From Desulfobacula sp. (GTDB lineage: Bacteria; Desulfobacterota; Desulfobacteria; Desulfobacterales; Desulfobacteraceae): a stretch of 64,000 nucleotides of DNA. Position numbers and translations under genes: made by a program. Shown here piece after piece: positions 41,970-52,449 of this stretch (positions are counted from its first letter, which is position 1; every line of letters begins with the position of its first letter). The stretch spans positions 31,329 through 95,328 of the forward strand of contig NZ_JAQYWD010000025.1 of the NCBI RefSeq assembly GCF_030145145.1, read 5' to 3'. The notes below the pieces were generated by a model. That model did not search any database, was not told the origin of the DNA, and saw only the letters and a list, made by a program, of their open reading frames with translations.

Positions 41970-43069
41970 TGTTGATTTGAGCATGGTGAACTGGGCAAGA
42001 GCGCAATTTGCCCTTACTGCCATGTATCACTGGCTATTTGTACCGTTAACCCTGGGGCTCTCTTTTTTATGCGCTTTTTTTGAATCGATTTATGTGCGGA
42101 CAGGCGATAAAGAATGGCGGGCCATTACAAAATTCTGGATGACCTTGTTTGGTATCAATTTTGCCATTGGTGTTGCAACAGGCATCATCCTTGAATTTGA
42201 ATTTGGAACAAACTGGTCCAATTATTCCTGGATTGTCGGCGATATTTTCGGCGCACCCCTTGCCATAGAGGGAATTTTCGCCTTTTTCCTTGAAGCCACT
42301 TTTTTTGCAGTGATGTTTTTTGGATGGAACAGGGTGTCAAAGCGATTTCATCTGTTTTCCACCTGGATGGTCGCTGTCGGCTCCAACCTGTCAGCGGTAT
42401 GGATCCTGGTGGCCAACGGCTGGATGCAAAATCCCGTGGGCATGGTGTTCAATCCGGAAACCGCCCGGTTTGAAATGAACAACTTTTTTGAGGTTGTGTT
42501 TAACCCTGTGGCTGTAACCAAATTCGTTCACGCATCCAGTTCCGGATTTTTAATGGCCTCTTTATTTGTCCTCACCATCTCGTCCTGGTTTCTGATCAAA
42601 GGCAGACACGTTCAAATGGCCAAAAAATCCATTGTGGTGGCATCTGTATTTGGCCTGTTGTCTTCGAGTTATGTCGCTTTCACCGGCGATGAATCTGCCT
42701 ATGAGGTCGCCCAGAAACAACCCATGAAACTGGCGGCCATTGAAGGGCTGTACAAAGGTGAGACAAAGGCCGGCATTGTTGCCGCCGGCATTCTCAATCC
42801 CAGCAAAAAGCCGGGAGACGATCAGGACCCGTTCCTGTTGAAAATTGAAATCCCCTATCTTCTTTCGCTCCTGGCAAATCGATCCATTGATTCATTTGTT
42901 CCGGGAATTGACGACCTGGTGTATGGAAATGAGACGCACGACATAGAAAGTATATCATCGAAAATCAACCGGGGGAAAACAGCCCTGAGGGTTGTTTACC
43001 CTTTTACTGGCGGCTGAAATCAAAATCATGCTCAAACAAATATCCCTGGGACCTGAGGAGGGCCGTTAA
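41962..43069 (+). pseudogene. cydA: cydA, cytochrome bd subunit I, internally deleted and frameshifted
   Basis: The reading frame from ATG 41962 (RBS AGGAGAAAAAAGC) matches CydA for about 344 codons: the heme-ligand His in ALTAMYHWLFVPLTLG, the Glu pair EGIFAFFLEATFF, and VTKFVHASSSGFL with the b558 His. After KTALRVV it breaks and stops at 43015. In the +1 frame from 42995 the sequence reads FTLLLAAEIKIMLKQISLGP and ends EEGR at TAA 43067-43069, the expected CydA C-terminus just before cydB. Roughly 140-150 codons between the two are missing, including the GRQPW segment with the Met ligand of heme b558. A functional oxidase cannot be made from this allele unless the break is a sequencing or assembly error. 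Confidence 0.82.
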
Positions 43070-43070
43070 A

Positions 43071-44219
43071 ATGATTTCAAACCTTGACTATGCAACCTTG
43101 CAACAGCTCTGGTGGATGATTGTGTCCATTGTTGGCGCACTTTTCTTATTTCTGACCTTTGTCCAGGGGGGACAGACGCTTTTGTGGCAGGTCGCCAAAA
43201 CCGATCTTGAAAAATCACTGGTGATCACCTCCCTTGGCCGCAAATGGGAAATGCCGTTTACAACCCTTGTCCTGTTTGGCGGTGCATTGTTTGCGGCGTT
43301 CCCTAAATTTTATGCCACCAGTTTCGGGGGGGCCTATTGGGTATGGATGCTCATCCTGTTTTCTTTTATTGTTCAGGCGGTGAGCTATGAATACCGGAAA
43401 AAACCGGGCAATCTTCTGGGATCAACGGTTTATGAAGTGTTTCTTTTTATCAATGGTTCCATTGGCATTCTGCTGATTGGTGCTGCAGTGGGAACGTTCT
43501 ATACCGGTTCAAATTTTACACTTGACCTGTACAACAGGGTCACCTGGGATTATACCCTGCTGGGCATCAATTTAAGGGGACTTGAAGCCGCGTTTTCCCT
43601 GTTCAACCTGAGTCTTGGGATTTTCCTTGTGTTTAATGCCCGGGTGTTAGGGGCATTATACCTGTTAAACAGCATTGATCTGTCTGCCACACCCAATCTC
43701 GAATCACGATTAAGAAACGGCACGGGGCATAATTTCCTGATCGCCCTGCCCTTTTTGCTTTACGTGCTGGTCTCCATTCTGTTCAGGAGCGGTTTTGATG
43801 TGGACAGTGCCGGTACGGTTTCCCTGGTGGCTTCCAAATATCTATCAACCCTTGTGGCCATGCCCTATCTGCTGATACTACTCCTTGCAGGCATTGTCCT
43901 TGTCTTGTATGGCGTGGTGTCAACTTTTTTCAAAAAAAGCAATAAAGGAATATGGTTCAGCGGATTGGGCACTGTTTTTGTCGGTCTGGTTGTCCTGTGC
44001 CTGCCGGCATTCAACAACACGGCATTTTATCCGTCAAAACTTGATCTTCAATCCAGTCTGACAATCCACAACGCCTCCTCCAGCCTGTTCACGTTGACAA
44101 CCATGACCTATGTGGCACTGGGCATCCCCTTTGTCCTGGCCTATGTGGCGTATGTCTGGAAACTCATGGATGCAAAAAAACTGACGGACGTAGAAGTCAC
44201 CCATGAAGAATCATATTAA
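43071..44219 (+). CDS. cydB: Cytochrome bd quinol oxidase subunit II
   Basis: 382 residues with eight or nine membrane segments; typical CydB start with LQQLWWMIVSIVGALFLFLT, Gln/Trp-rich QGGQTLLWQVA, and GRKWEMPFTTLVLFGGALFA. Subunit II supports heme assembly and oxygen access. The frame is intact. ATG follows the remnant cydA tail by one base, with GAGGAGGGCC upstream. Without subunit I it would not form an active oxidase, so selection may already be relaxed or another cydA may exist. Confidence 0.93.
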   Translation: MISNLDYATLQQLWWMIVSIVGALFLFLTFVQGGQTLLWQVAKTDLEKSLVITSLGRKWEMPFTTLVLFGGALFAAFPKFYATSFGGAYWVWMLILFSFIVQAVSYEYRKKPGNLLGSTVYEVFLFINGSIGILLIGAAVGTFYTGSNFTLDLYNRVTWDYTLLGINLRGLEAAFSLFNLSLGIFLVFNARVLGALYLLNSIDLSATPNLESRLRNGTGHNFLIALPFLLYVLVSILFRSGFDVDSAGTVSLVASKYLSTLVAMPYLLILLLAGIVLVLYGVVSTFFKKSNKGIWFSGLGTVFVGLVVLCLPAFNNTAFYPSKLDLQSSLTIHNASSSLFTLTTMTYVALGIPFVLAYVAYVWKLMDAKKLTDVEVTHEESY

Positions 44220-44233
44220 AGGAGAGTATAACA

Positions 44234-44326
44234 ATGAGCACCCTGCTTTTGATATTGTATGTCATTTTGATCGTTGCCTCATATAAGGGCAGTATACTGG
44301 CCCTTAAAAAAGCAAATTTATTGTAA
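44234..44326 (+). CDS. CydX-like single-helix peptide
   Basis: A 30-residue ORF: MSTLLLILYVILIVASYKG followed by SILALKKANLL. One membrane helix with a short basic C-terminus, AAAGGAGAG upstream at good spacing, and placement 14 bp after cydB match the small third subunits (CydX/CydS type) that stabilise cytochrome bd. Too short for most gene callers. Confidence 0.72.
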   Translation: MSTLLLILYVILIVASYKGSILALKKANLL

Positions 44327-44413
44327 CAGGTCTATTTTCTGCTTCCAACAGGAACCAGTTATGCTATAGTATTCCCTGTTAATAACAACCCCAACATATA
44401 AGGAGATTTAAAC

Positions 44414-44572
44414 ATGGACAGTTATGTATGCGGACTTTGCGGTTATGTGTATAATCCAGCAGAAGGTGACCCGGACAATGGCGTCGATCCTGGAACCAGT
44501 TTCCAAGATCTTCCCGCTGACTGGGTCTGCCCGGTTTGTGGTGCCGGAAAAGAAGACTTTGAAAAAGAATAA
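44414..44572 (+). CDS. rub: Rubredoxin
   Basis: 52 residues: [20 protein letters not shown] at the start, central [20 protein letters not shown], and a short acidic tail. Both CxxCG loops of the mononuclear iron site are intact. Cytoplasmic electron carrier for rubrerythrins, flavodiiron proteins and similar oxygen-detoxifying enzymes. AAGGAGATTTAAAC precedes ATG. Lies 87 bp after the CydX-like gene and could share an oxygen-defence role. Confidence 0.96.
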   Translation: MDSYVCGLCGYVYNPAEGDPDNGVDPGTSFQDLPADWVCPVCGAGKEDFEKE

Positions 44573-44582
44573 ATCCTTGTAA

Positions 44583-44627
44583 TCGCCAGGCAGATGGGTT
44601 GATTCTGCCTGGCGACCTTGTTGTTTT
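44583..44627 (+). terminator. Terminator after rubredoxin
   Basis: TCGCCAGGCAGA (44583-44594) and TCTGCCTGGCGA (44604-44615), a perfect 12-bp stem followed by CCTTGTTGTTTT. Confidence 0.82.
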
Positions 44628-44650
44628 AATTGCTCAAAGACCCAACATTA

Positions 44651-44815
44651 GTCAGCACTTCTCATTATGGCGATAACCAAGCCGGGTCAGGCTTGTGTTA
44701 TTGTACTTTTGAGCAAAGCCTGAACTATTAAGGACATAAGCCGACAAAAGTGTCAATAACGCAAGCCTGACCCATTGTCCGAAAACTATTGCGTTTTATA
44801 ATGAGAATTGCTGAC
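44651..44815. repeat. 165-bp imperfect palindromic element (MITE/REP-like)
   Basis: It starts GTCAGCACTTCTCATTAT and ends with the near-complement ATAATGAGAATTGCTGAC. Inner arms repeat the theme: GGGTCAGGCTTGTGTTATTG (about 44694-44713) against CAATAACGCAAGCCTGACCC (about 44754-44773). No coding capacity. It fills the rubredoxin-GspA gap. A shorter relative lies at 30096-30165. Confidence 0.7.
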
Positions 44816-44895
44816 AATAGTATTGACGATCCGATGTTTATATGGGATGTCATACCCTGGTGTGTCAACAGGTCTGAACTTATGGAGCAACAAGG

Positions 44896-46680
44896 ATGTA
44901 TAATGCCTTTTTTGATTTTCGGGAAAAACCGTTCAAGCTGGTTCCCAATCCTGAGTTTCTATTTTTAGGCAAAAGCCATGAAGAGGCCCTGGCCCATCTG
45001 ACCTATGCCACTTCCCAGGGGGACGGGTTTGTGGAAATCACCGGTGAAGTCGGGACCGGCAAGACCACCTTGTGCCGGGTATTCCTTGAAGCCCTGGACA
45101 AAGAAATTGAAGCGGCCTTTATTTTTAATTCAAAGCTGAACGCCGTCCAGCTGCTCAAGGCCATCCACCGTGAGCTGGGGATTGACTGCCCGGCTGACGA
45201 TCCTGCAGACCTGACCCTGGCACTGAACCGGTTTTTACTGGAAAAAAAAGCCCAGGGCAAATCGGTCATCCTGCTCATTGATGAAGCCCAGAACCTGGGC
45301 CGGGAAACCTTAGAGCAACTGCGGCTGCTCTCTAACCTGGAAACCACCCGGAGCAAACTGCTCCAGATTATCCTGGTGGGCCAGCCTGAACTGGGAGAAA
45401 TCCTTGATTCCTATGAAATGCGCCAGCTCCGTCAGCGAATAAACCTGAGCTGCCATATTATGCCGATGCGCCTGGCGGAAACCCGGAAGTACATTGAGCA
45501 CAGGATCAATGTGGCATCCCGGAAACCCCGGGCCCTTTTCACACATGCGGCCCAGAAAGACATCTACACCTATTCCCGGGGAATTCCCCGGCTGGTCAAT
45601 ATCGCCTGTGACCGATCCCTTCTGGCGGCGTACAGCCTTAACCTGAAAAAAGTCACCCCTTCCACGGTAAGGATTGCCGTCAGTGAGCTTGCCCCGGGAA
45701 AATATCGCCAGGCCGGGCCGATATCTGTCAGGGAAAAAATCTCATGGACCCTGTTCACCCTGTTGTTTACCGTTATCCTCTTCCTGGCGGTTTATAACGG
45801 CATTCCTCCGGGATGGATACCGGATATAAAGGCCGGCATCCCCCCTGACACGCTTTCTTCACAACCCATTGTTACCCCGAAAGCCCCCCCGAAACCATTA
45901 CCATTGGTGGATGTGGCCCAACTGCCGCCAGTGGCGCCGGAACCCGTGCCATTGGAACCGGCGCTCTTTCCCGTCCCCCCTACCGGGGAAACGGCAGACA
46001 AACAGATCGTATCCCGCATTCACACCGCTGCCACCCGGGAAGATGTGATATCTCACGTCCTGTCTCTCTGGCGTACGCCATCTGTGGACCGACTCAATCC
46101 GCTGATACAACAGATTACCCCTGATCCTGTTTTTTTCATCACTGCTGCGGCACAGCATCACCTTCAACTGCTGCACCTTGAAAGGGCGCCAGACCTGATT
46201 GAAAAATACAATCTACCCGCCATCCTTGGGGTCGCTTCAGTGGCGGATACGATCAACGGCTATGTTGCCGTTGTAAAAATCACGGCAGACAATCACTATA
46301 TCCTGTTTACAGGAAAGGACAATGACCGGGTCAGCATCCCCCCTGACCTTCTGGGGCCCTTTTTAACCGGGGATGTTTATATCCCCTGGAAAGATGATTT
46401 CGGATATGCCGACGTCATCTCCGAGACCGCTCCCAAGGCTTCCATCGTTTTGCTCAAACTGTTTCTCCGGCAGATCGGTTTTCTCGATGTTGACACCACC
46501 GATGTGTATGATGGACCTGTCAGGGCAGCGGTAAAACAATGCCAGGCCCGATATGGTTTGACAGTGGACGGCCTGGTCGGTCCCTTGACCAAAATCATGC
46601 TGTCCAGTGAAGCAAGGCAAAGCAATGTGCCGTATCTGGACAAAAGCCGTTTCAAGAACGATCCGTTAAAGGGCAAATAA
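44896..46680 (+). CDS. gspA: GspA/ExeA-like AAA ATPase with peptidoglycan-binding domain
   Basis: 594 residues. N-terminal AAA domain (about 1-270): Walker A GEVGTGKTT, Walker B VILLIDEAQN, and SRGIPRLVNIACDRSLLAA. One membrane segment (about 282-300) is followed by a Pro-rich periplasmic linker and a C-terminal PG_binding_1 domain (FLRQIGFLDVDTTDVYDGPV, about 525-580). In Aeromonas ExeA, this architecture remodels peptidoglycan to let the type II secretin assemble. The downstream gene is the GspB partner. No other type II secretion genes are in the window. Confidence 0.9.
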   Translation: MYNAFFDFREKPFKLVPNPEFLFLGKSHEEALAHLTYATSQGDGFVEITGEVGTGKTTLCRVFLEALDKEIEAAFIFNSKLNAVQLLKAIHRELGIDCPADDPADLTLALNRFLLEKKAQGKSVILLIDEAQNLGRETLEQLRLLSNLETTRSKLLQIILVGQPELGEILDSYEMRQLRQRINLSCHIMPMRLAETRKYIEHRINVASRKPRALFTHAAQKDIYTYSRGIPRLVNIACDRSLLAAYSLNLKKVTPSTVRIAVSELAPGKYRQAGPISVREKISWTLFTLLFTVILFLAVYNGIPPGWIPDIKAGIPPDTLSSQPIVTPKAPPKPLPLVDVAQLPPVAPEPVPLEPALFPVPPTGETADKQIVSRIHTAATREDVISHVLSLWRTPSVDRLNPLIQQITPDPVFFITAAAQHHLQLLHLERAPDLIEKYNLPAILGVASVADTINGYVAVVKITADNHYILFTGKDNDRVSIPPDLLGPFLTGDVYIPWKDDFGYADVISETAPKASIVLLKLFLRQIGFLDVDTTDVYDGPVRAAVKQCQARYGLTVDGLVGPLTKIMLSSEARQSNVPYLDKSRFKNDPLKGK

Positions 46681-46681
46681 A

Positions 46682-47422
46682 ATGAGCACCATTTTAAAGG
46701 CCTTAAAACGAGCGGAGCAAGACTGCCCAGACCCGGGCGACACCAACCGGTCTTCAGTAAAATTAAATATCCGGACAACGCTGAATTCAAAACTGCAGCG
46801 TCAGAAAAGCAGGTTACCCATAAGGGCCAGACAACTGGTGATCCCCTTGTGCCTGGCCCTTGTGATAACGATGGGCGCCTATGGCCTGTTCTTCAGGGGA
46901 AAGGTCTTTCAATCCCACCGCCCTTCCCTGGCACCAGCGAATCCATCCTCTATGACGGCACCTGCTGCCTTAAAGGATCACCCACTGACGGTCCAGCCCC
47001 CCCCAACGGTATTGCCTGACCTGCCGGTGCCTGCCCTGCCAGCGCCTGACCTGACAGCGCCGGACACCCGGCACCAAAAAACAATTAAAAAGCCCCCGGA
47101 ATTGCCCGAAATTAAAAAAAGACCGTCTCCAACAGCCTCACCGCCGTCCCCCCCCCAACCCCGATCCGTGCCAGATGCCCCCCCGGACCATATGGACGCA
47201 TCCCCTGCCCCGCCGGATATCCTCCCCCTGGCACAGGGCATACTCAAACTCCAGGCACTTTCCTGGGCCGAGACACCCTCAGAACGGGTGGTTGTTATTA
47301 ACAACAGGGTTCTTGGAGAAGGAGAATCTGTTGAAGAGTATCAGATTCAAAGAATCGAAAAAGACCAAGTGATCCTTCAACAGTCGGGCCAGGTGTATAC
47401 ACTGGGGTTTAAATACCGCTAA
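46682..47422 (+). CDS. gspB: GspB-like partner of GspA
   Basis: 246 residues. MSTILKALKRAE is the conserved cytoplasmic start of GspB/ExeB proteins. One membrane segment (about 55-73, LVIPLCLALVITMGAYGLF), a long Pro-rich periplasmic stretch (about 80-190), and a C-terminal T2SSB domain with LSWAETPSERVVVINNRVLG and YTLGFKYR follow. It starts one base after the gspA stop and forms the ExeAB-type complex. Confidence 0.88.
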   Translation: MSTILKALKRAEQDCPDPGDTNRSSVKLNIRTTLNSKLQRQKSRLPIRARQLVIPLCLALVITMGAYGLFFRGKVFQSHRPSLAPANPSSMTAPAALKDHPLTVQPPPTVLPDLPVPALPAPDLTAPDTRHQKTIKKPPELPEIKKRPSPTASPPSPPQPRSVPDAPPDHMDASPAPPDILPLAQGILKLQALSWAETPSERVVVINNRVLGEGESVEEYQIQRIEKDQVILQQSGQVYTLGFKYR

Positions 47423-47576
47423 CCCCATCTGACTTGAAATCCTTCAGGCCAAGGCAGCCAATTTAAAAATAAGGTAAACGCATAAAAAAGACTTACAAAA
47501 TAAGCTAATAATAGGATATAAGGTTTCGATAGTTATGAAATTTTCGGAATTTTCCTTATAAAATAAAAATTAATGC

Positions 47577-47605
47577 TTGACAAAAATTTATTGATTTGAT
47601 TAATT
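47577..47605 (+). promoter_or_regulatory. Possible sigma-70 promoter of iorAB
   Basis: Perfect -35 TTGACA (47577-47582) with a weak -10 TTAATT (47600-47605) after 17 bp, in an AT-rich 235-bp gap upstream of iorA. Confidence 0.4.
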
Positions 47606-47657
47606 TTAAAAACACAGAACGCGTTATCACTCACCTTTCTTAATATAAGGAGAACAG

Positions 47658-49508
47658 ATGCATAAATTATTGAACGATCAACCCGGTGAAAAAATCATGC
47701 TTCTGGGAAATGAAGCCATTGCAAGAGGGGCTATTGAAGGGGGTGTGGCATTTTCAACCACATATCCCGGCACCCCTTCTTCTGAAATTTCCCTGAACCT
47801 TTTTCAGATGTCCCAGGAATCAGATCTCTATTTTGAATACAGCACCAACGAGAAAGTGGCCCTGGAAGTGGCTGCAGCAGCAGCCAATTCAGGACTTCGC
47901 ACCTTTTGCATGATGAAACATGTGGGCTTGAATGTGGCAGCGGATCCCCTGATGACACTGGCCTATGTGGGTGTCACTGCCGGCATGGTGATCCTCACGG
48001 CGGATGATCCAGCCATGTTTTCCAGCCAGAATGAGCAGGACAACCGGTATTATGCCAAATTCGGCAACCTGCCCATGCTGGAACCGTCAACGGTAGCCGA
48101 AGCCAAAGAAATGGCCAAATATGCCTTTGAACTTTCCGAACGACTGCTCCAGCCGGTACTGTTAAGAACCACCACCCGGATCAATCATTCCAATGCCTAT
48201 GTCACCTTTGGGGATATCACCCCCAGGAAAACCAAGGGAAAATTCATCCGGGAACCCTCCCGGTGCGTCACGGTTCCGGCCGTTTCCCGGCAACTGCATG
48301 TCAAGGTTTTGGAAAAAATGGCAGCCGCTAAAACCATTTCTGAAACATCCGATTTCAACCGGATCCAGGGATCAGGGAAGTTCGGGATCATTGCCAATGG
48401 TGTCAGTTACCCCTATGCCCAGGATGCCATCAAAGACCTGGGCATTGAAGACCAGGCAAAACTCTTGAGCGTGGGGTTCTCAAATCCCCTGCCGGAGCAG
48501 CAGATCAAGGCGTTTCTTGCGGGCTGTGATAAAGTTTTGGTCATTGAAGAGGGGGAAGCCTTCATGGAAGAAGCGGTCAAAGCCTTTGCCCAGGAAGCAG
48601 GGATCATGATCCCCATCAATGGCAAATCCGACACGCTGTTCTCCCGTCTCTATGAATATGATCCTGCCATGGTCCGGGAAAAAATGGCCGCCTATTTTGG
48701 GATTGCCTATACCCCGACTGAAAAACTGTCCACCGATAATATCCCGGAACTCCCCATGCGGCCGCCAAACCTGTGTTCCGGTTGTTCCCACAGGGCCACC
48801 TTCTATGAGGTACAGCAGGCCGCCAAGGGCATGGATATTATCTGCCCCAATGATATCGGCTGTTATACCCTGGGGTTTATGCCGCCGTTAAGTACGGGGG
48901 ACTTTGTCATCTGCATGGGGTCTTCGGTGAGCACCTCCTGTGGCTTTTCCAAAGCCACAGACCAGAAAGTGATCTCTTTTATCGGGGATTCCACATTTTT
49001 CCATTCCGGCATGACAGGTCTGGTCAATGCCGTATTTAACCACCATAATTTTACCCTGGTCATCCTTGAAAATGACATCACGGCCATGACCGGACACCAG
49101 CCCCATCCGGGTGTGGACATGGAACGATTCGGCCTGAAAGGATACGGCCGGGTGAATATCGAACAAGTGGTCAAGGCCCTGGGGGTGGAACATGTGTCCG
49201 TCATCAAACCGTTCAAGGTCAAAAAGAGCATTGAAACCATCAAGGAAGCCCTGGCATTCCAGGGGGTTTCCGTTATCATCTCCCAGGAACCGTGTATGTT
49301 GTATGCCAAAAGCTTGAAGCTGCTGACAAAAAGAGTGTTCAAGGTAACGGACAAGTGCAAGGATCACAGGGACTGTATCAACACCATTGCCTGCCCGTCT
49401 TTCTATATTGAAGACGACAAAGTGAAAATTGATGCGGATACCTGTGCCGGGTGTGCGCTTTGCGCCCAGATATGCCCGGAAAATGCAATCACGCCTTTAA
49501 AAAAATAA
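47658..49508 (+). CDS. iorA: Indolepyruvate:ferredoxin oxidoreductase, alpha subunit
   Basis: 616 residues. Oxidatively decarboxylates aryl-2-oxoacids (from Trp, Phe, Tyr) to aryl-acetyl-CoA with ferredoxin. Pyrimidine-binding half: GVAFSTTYPGTPSSE; TPP/Mg half: IGDSTFFHSGMTG and LENDITAMTGHQPHPG; C-terminal ferredoxin domain: CKDHRDCINTIACP and CAGCALCAQICPENA. RBS AAGGAGAAC. Followed by iorB after 27 bp and by an acyl-CoA synthetase gene, giving an aromatic amino acid/organic acid activation unit. Confidence 0.96.
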   Translation: MHKLLNDQPGEKIMLLGNEAIARGAIEGGVAFSTTYPGTPSSEISLNLFQMSQESDLYFEYSTNEKVALEVAAAAANSGLRTFCMMKHVGLNVAADPLMTLAYVGVTAGMVILTADDPAMFSSQNEQDNRYYAKFGNLPMLEPSTVAEAKEMAKYAFELSERLLQPVLLRTTTRINHSNAYVTFGDITPRKTKGKFIREPSRCVTVPAVSRQLHVKVLEKMAAAKTISETSDFNRIQGSGKFGIIANGVSYPYAQDAIKDLGIEDQAKLLSVGFSNPLPEQQIKAFLAGCDKVLVIEEGEAFMEEAVKAFAQEAGIMIPINGKSDTLFSRLYEYDPAMVREKMAAYFGIAYTPTEKLSTDNIPELPMRPPNLCSGCSHRATFYEVQQAAKGMDIICPNDIGCYTLGFMPPLSTGDFVICMGSSVSTSCGFSKATDQKVISFIGDSTFFHSGMTGLVNAVFNHHNFTLVILENDITAMTGHQPHPGVDMERFGLKGYGRVNIEQVVKALGVEHVSVIKPFKVKKSIETIKEALAFQGVSVIISQEPCMLYAKSLKLLTKRVFKVTDKCKDHRDCINTIACPSFYIEDDKVKIDADTCAGCALCAQICPENAITPLKK

Positions 49509-49535
49509 CCGTTAAGAAAAGGATAACAATAAGCC

Positions 49536-50135
49536 ATGGAAACAACTCGATTAATCATCGTCGCTGTGGGAGGCCAGGGCAATCTGCTGGCATCCAAGGT
49601 CCTGGGTGAGGCAGCACTGATTTCAGATGTGCCGGTCAGGATGAGTGAAATACATGGAATGGCTCAACGGGGGGGTGTTGTTGAGTCAGCCATCGTTTTT
49701 GGAGATGCCACAAGTTCCATCATTTCAGACGGGGAGGCCGATATCCTCCTTGGATTTGAACCCTCTGAAACATTGAGGGCCATAAACCGATGCAGTAAAA
49801 AGACCCGGGTTATCACCAATACGGCAACCCTGCCGCCCTTTACGGTCTCCATCGGCAAAGGCGTTTACCCGGCAGTTGAAACCGTCAAAGACCTGCTCAA
49901 AGAAAAATGCGCCAGCCTTGTGGCCATTGACGCCATGAAACTGGCCAAAGAGGCGGGAAGCCCCATGAGTGTGAACATTGTTCTTTTAGGTGCCCTGGTG
50001 CAATCCGGTGGTCTTGGATTTACAAAGGAAGCCATGTTGGAAGCCATTAAAAGAAGAACAAAAGCCTCTTTTCTGGACATGAATCTCAACGCCTTTGAAA
50101 TGGGGTATACAGCAGCAAAAGAGTATAACAGCTGA
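49536..50135 (+). CDS. iorB: Indolepyruvate:ferredoxin oxidoreductase, beta subunit
   Basis: 199 residues of the gamma-type 2-oxoacid oxidoreductase domain: IIVAVGGQGNLLASKVLGEA at the start and the diagnostic MSEIHGMAQRGGVVES. Binds CoA/2-oxoacid with IorA. RBS is weak (GATAACAATAAGCC). Complete. Confidence 0.95.
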   Translation: METTRLIIVAVGGQGNLLASKVLGEAALISDVPVRMSEIHGMAQRGGVVESAIVFGDATSSIISDGEADILLGFEPSETLRAINRCSKKTRVITNTATLPPFTVSIGKGVYPAVETVKDLLKEKCASLVAIDAMKLAKEAGSPMSVNIVLLGALVQSGGLGFTKEAMLEAIKRRTKASFLDMNLNAFEMGYTAAKEYNS

Positions 50136-50259
50136 TACGAATCGTTTTGGACAGGCAAAAACCGCACCATTGACCTGTCCAAAACCTTCCATTTTATCAT
50201 GGCAAAACCAAAAACCGCCACCATACTTGCTGTTCGGTATAAATAAGGAGGGAATACGC

Positions 50260-52209
<1,950 letters not shown>

Positions 52210-52213
52210 TGTC

Positions 52214-52254
52214 ATAAAAAAACCCCTTGGATGCGTTCCTATGGCATCCAGGGG
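52214..52254 (-). terminator. Terminator facing the integrase gene
   Basis: CCCCTTGGATGC (52223-52234) pairs with GCATCCAGGGG (52244-52254), one bulged T. Seven T follow on the minus strand (52222-52216), so it terminates leftward transcripts coming from the integrase; on the plus strand it follows aacS without a T-run. Confidence 0.7.
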
Positions 52255-52449
52255 GGATAATCCCCCAAACAGCCAGCCCATAAGCCATACCCTGTTAAGG
52301 TATCATTGAAACGTCCCCATTCAAACGCTAAGAAAAATTTTAAATTTTTAAAAATTAAGGGTTTCCCCAATTGCTTTTTATGAATTTTCCTTATAAGGCT
52401 ATAGTGTAATTTTTCTCTCACCGCGATCCATGTAATGGAAAGAGCGGAG

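Noticed and set aside
43015..43017. TGA in cydA read as another selenocysteine
   Set aside because: The frame after this TGA does not match CydA; the CydA C-terminus is in the +1 frame, which indicates deletion with frameshift rather than recoding.
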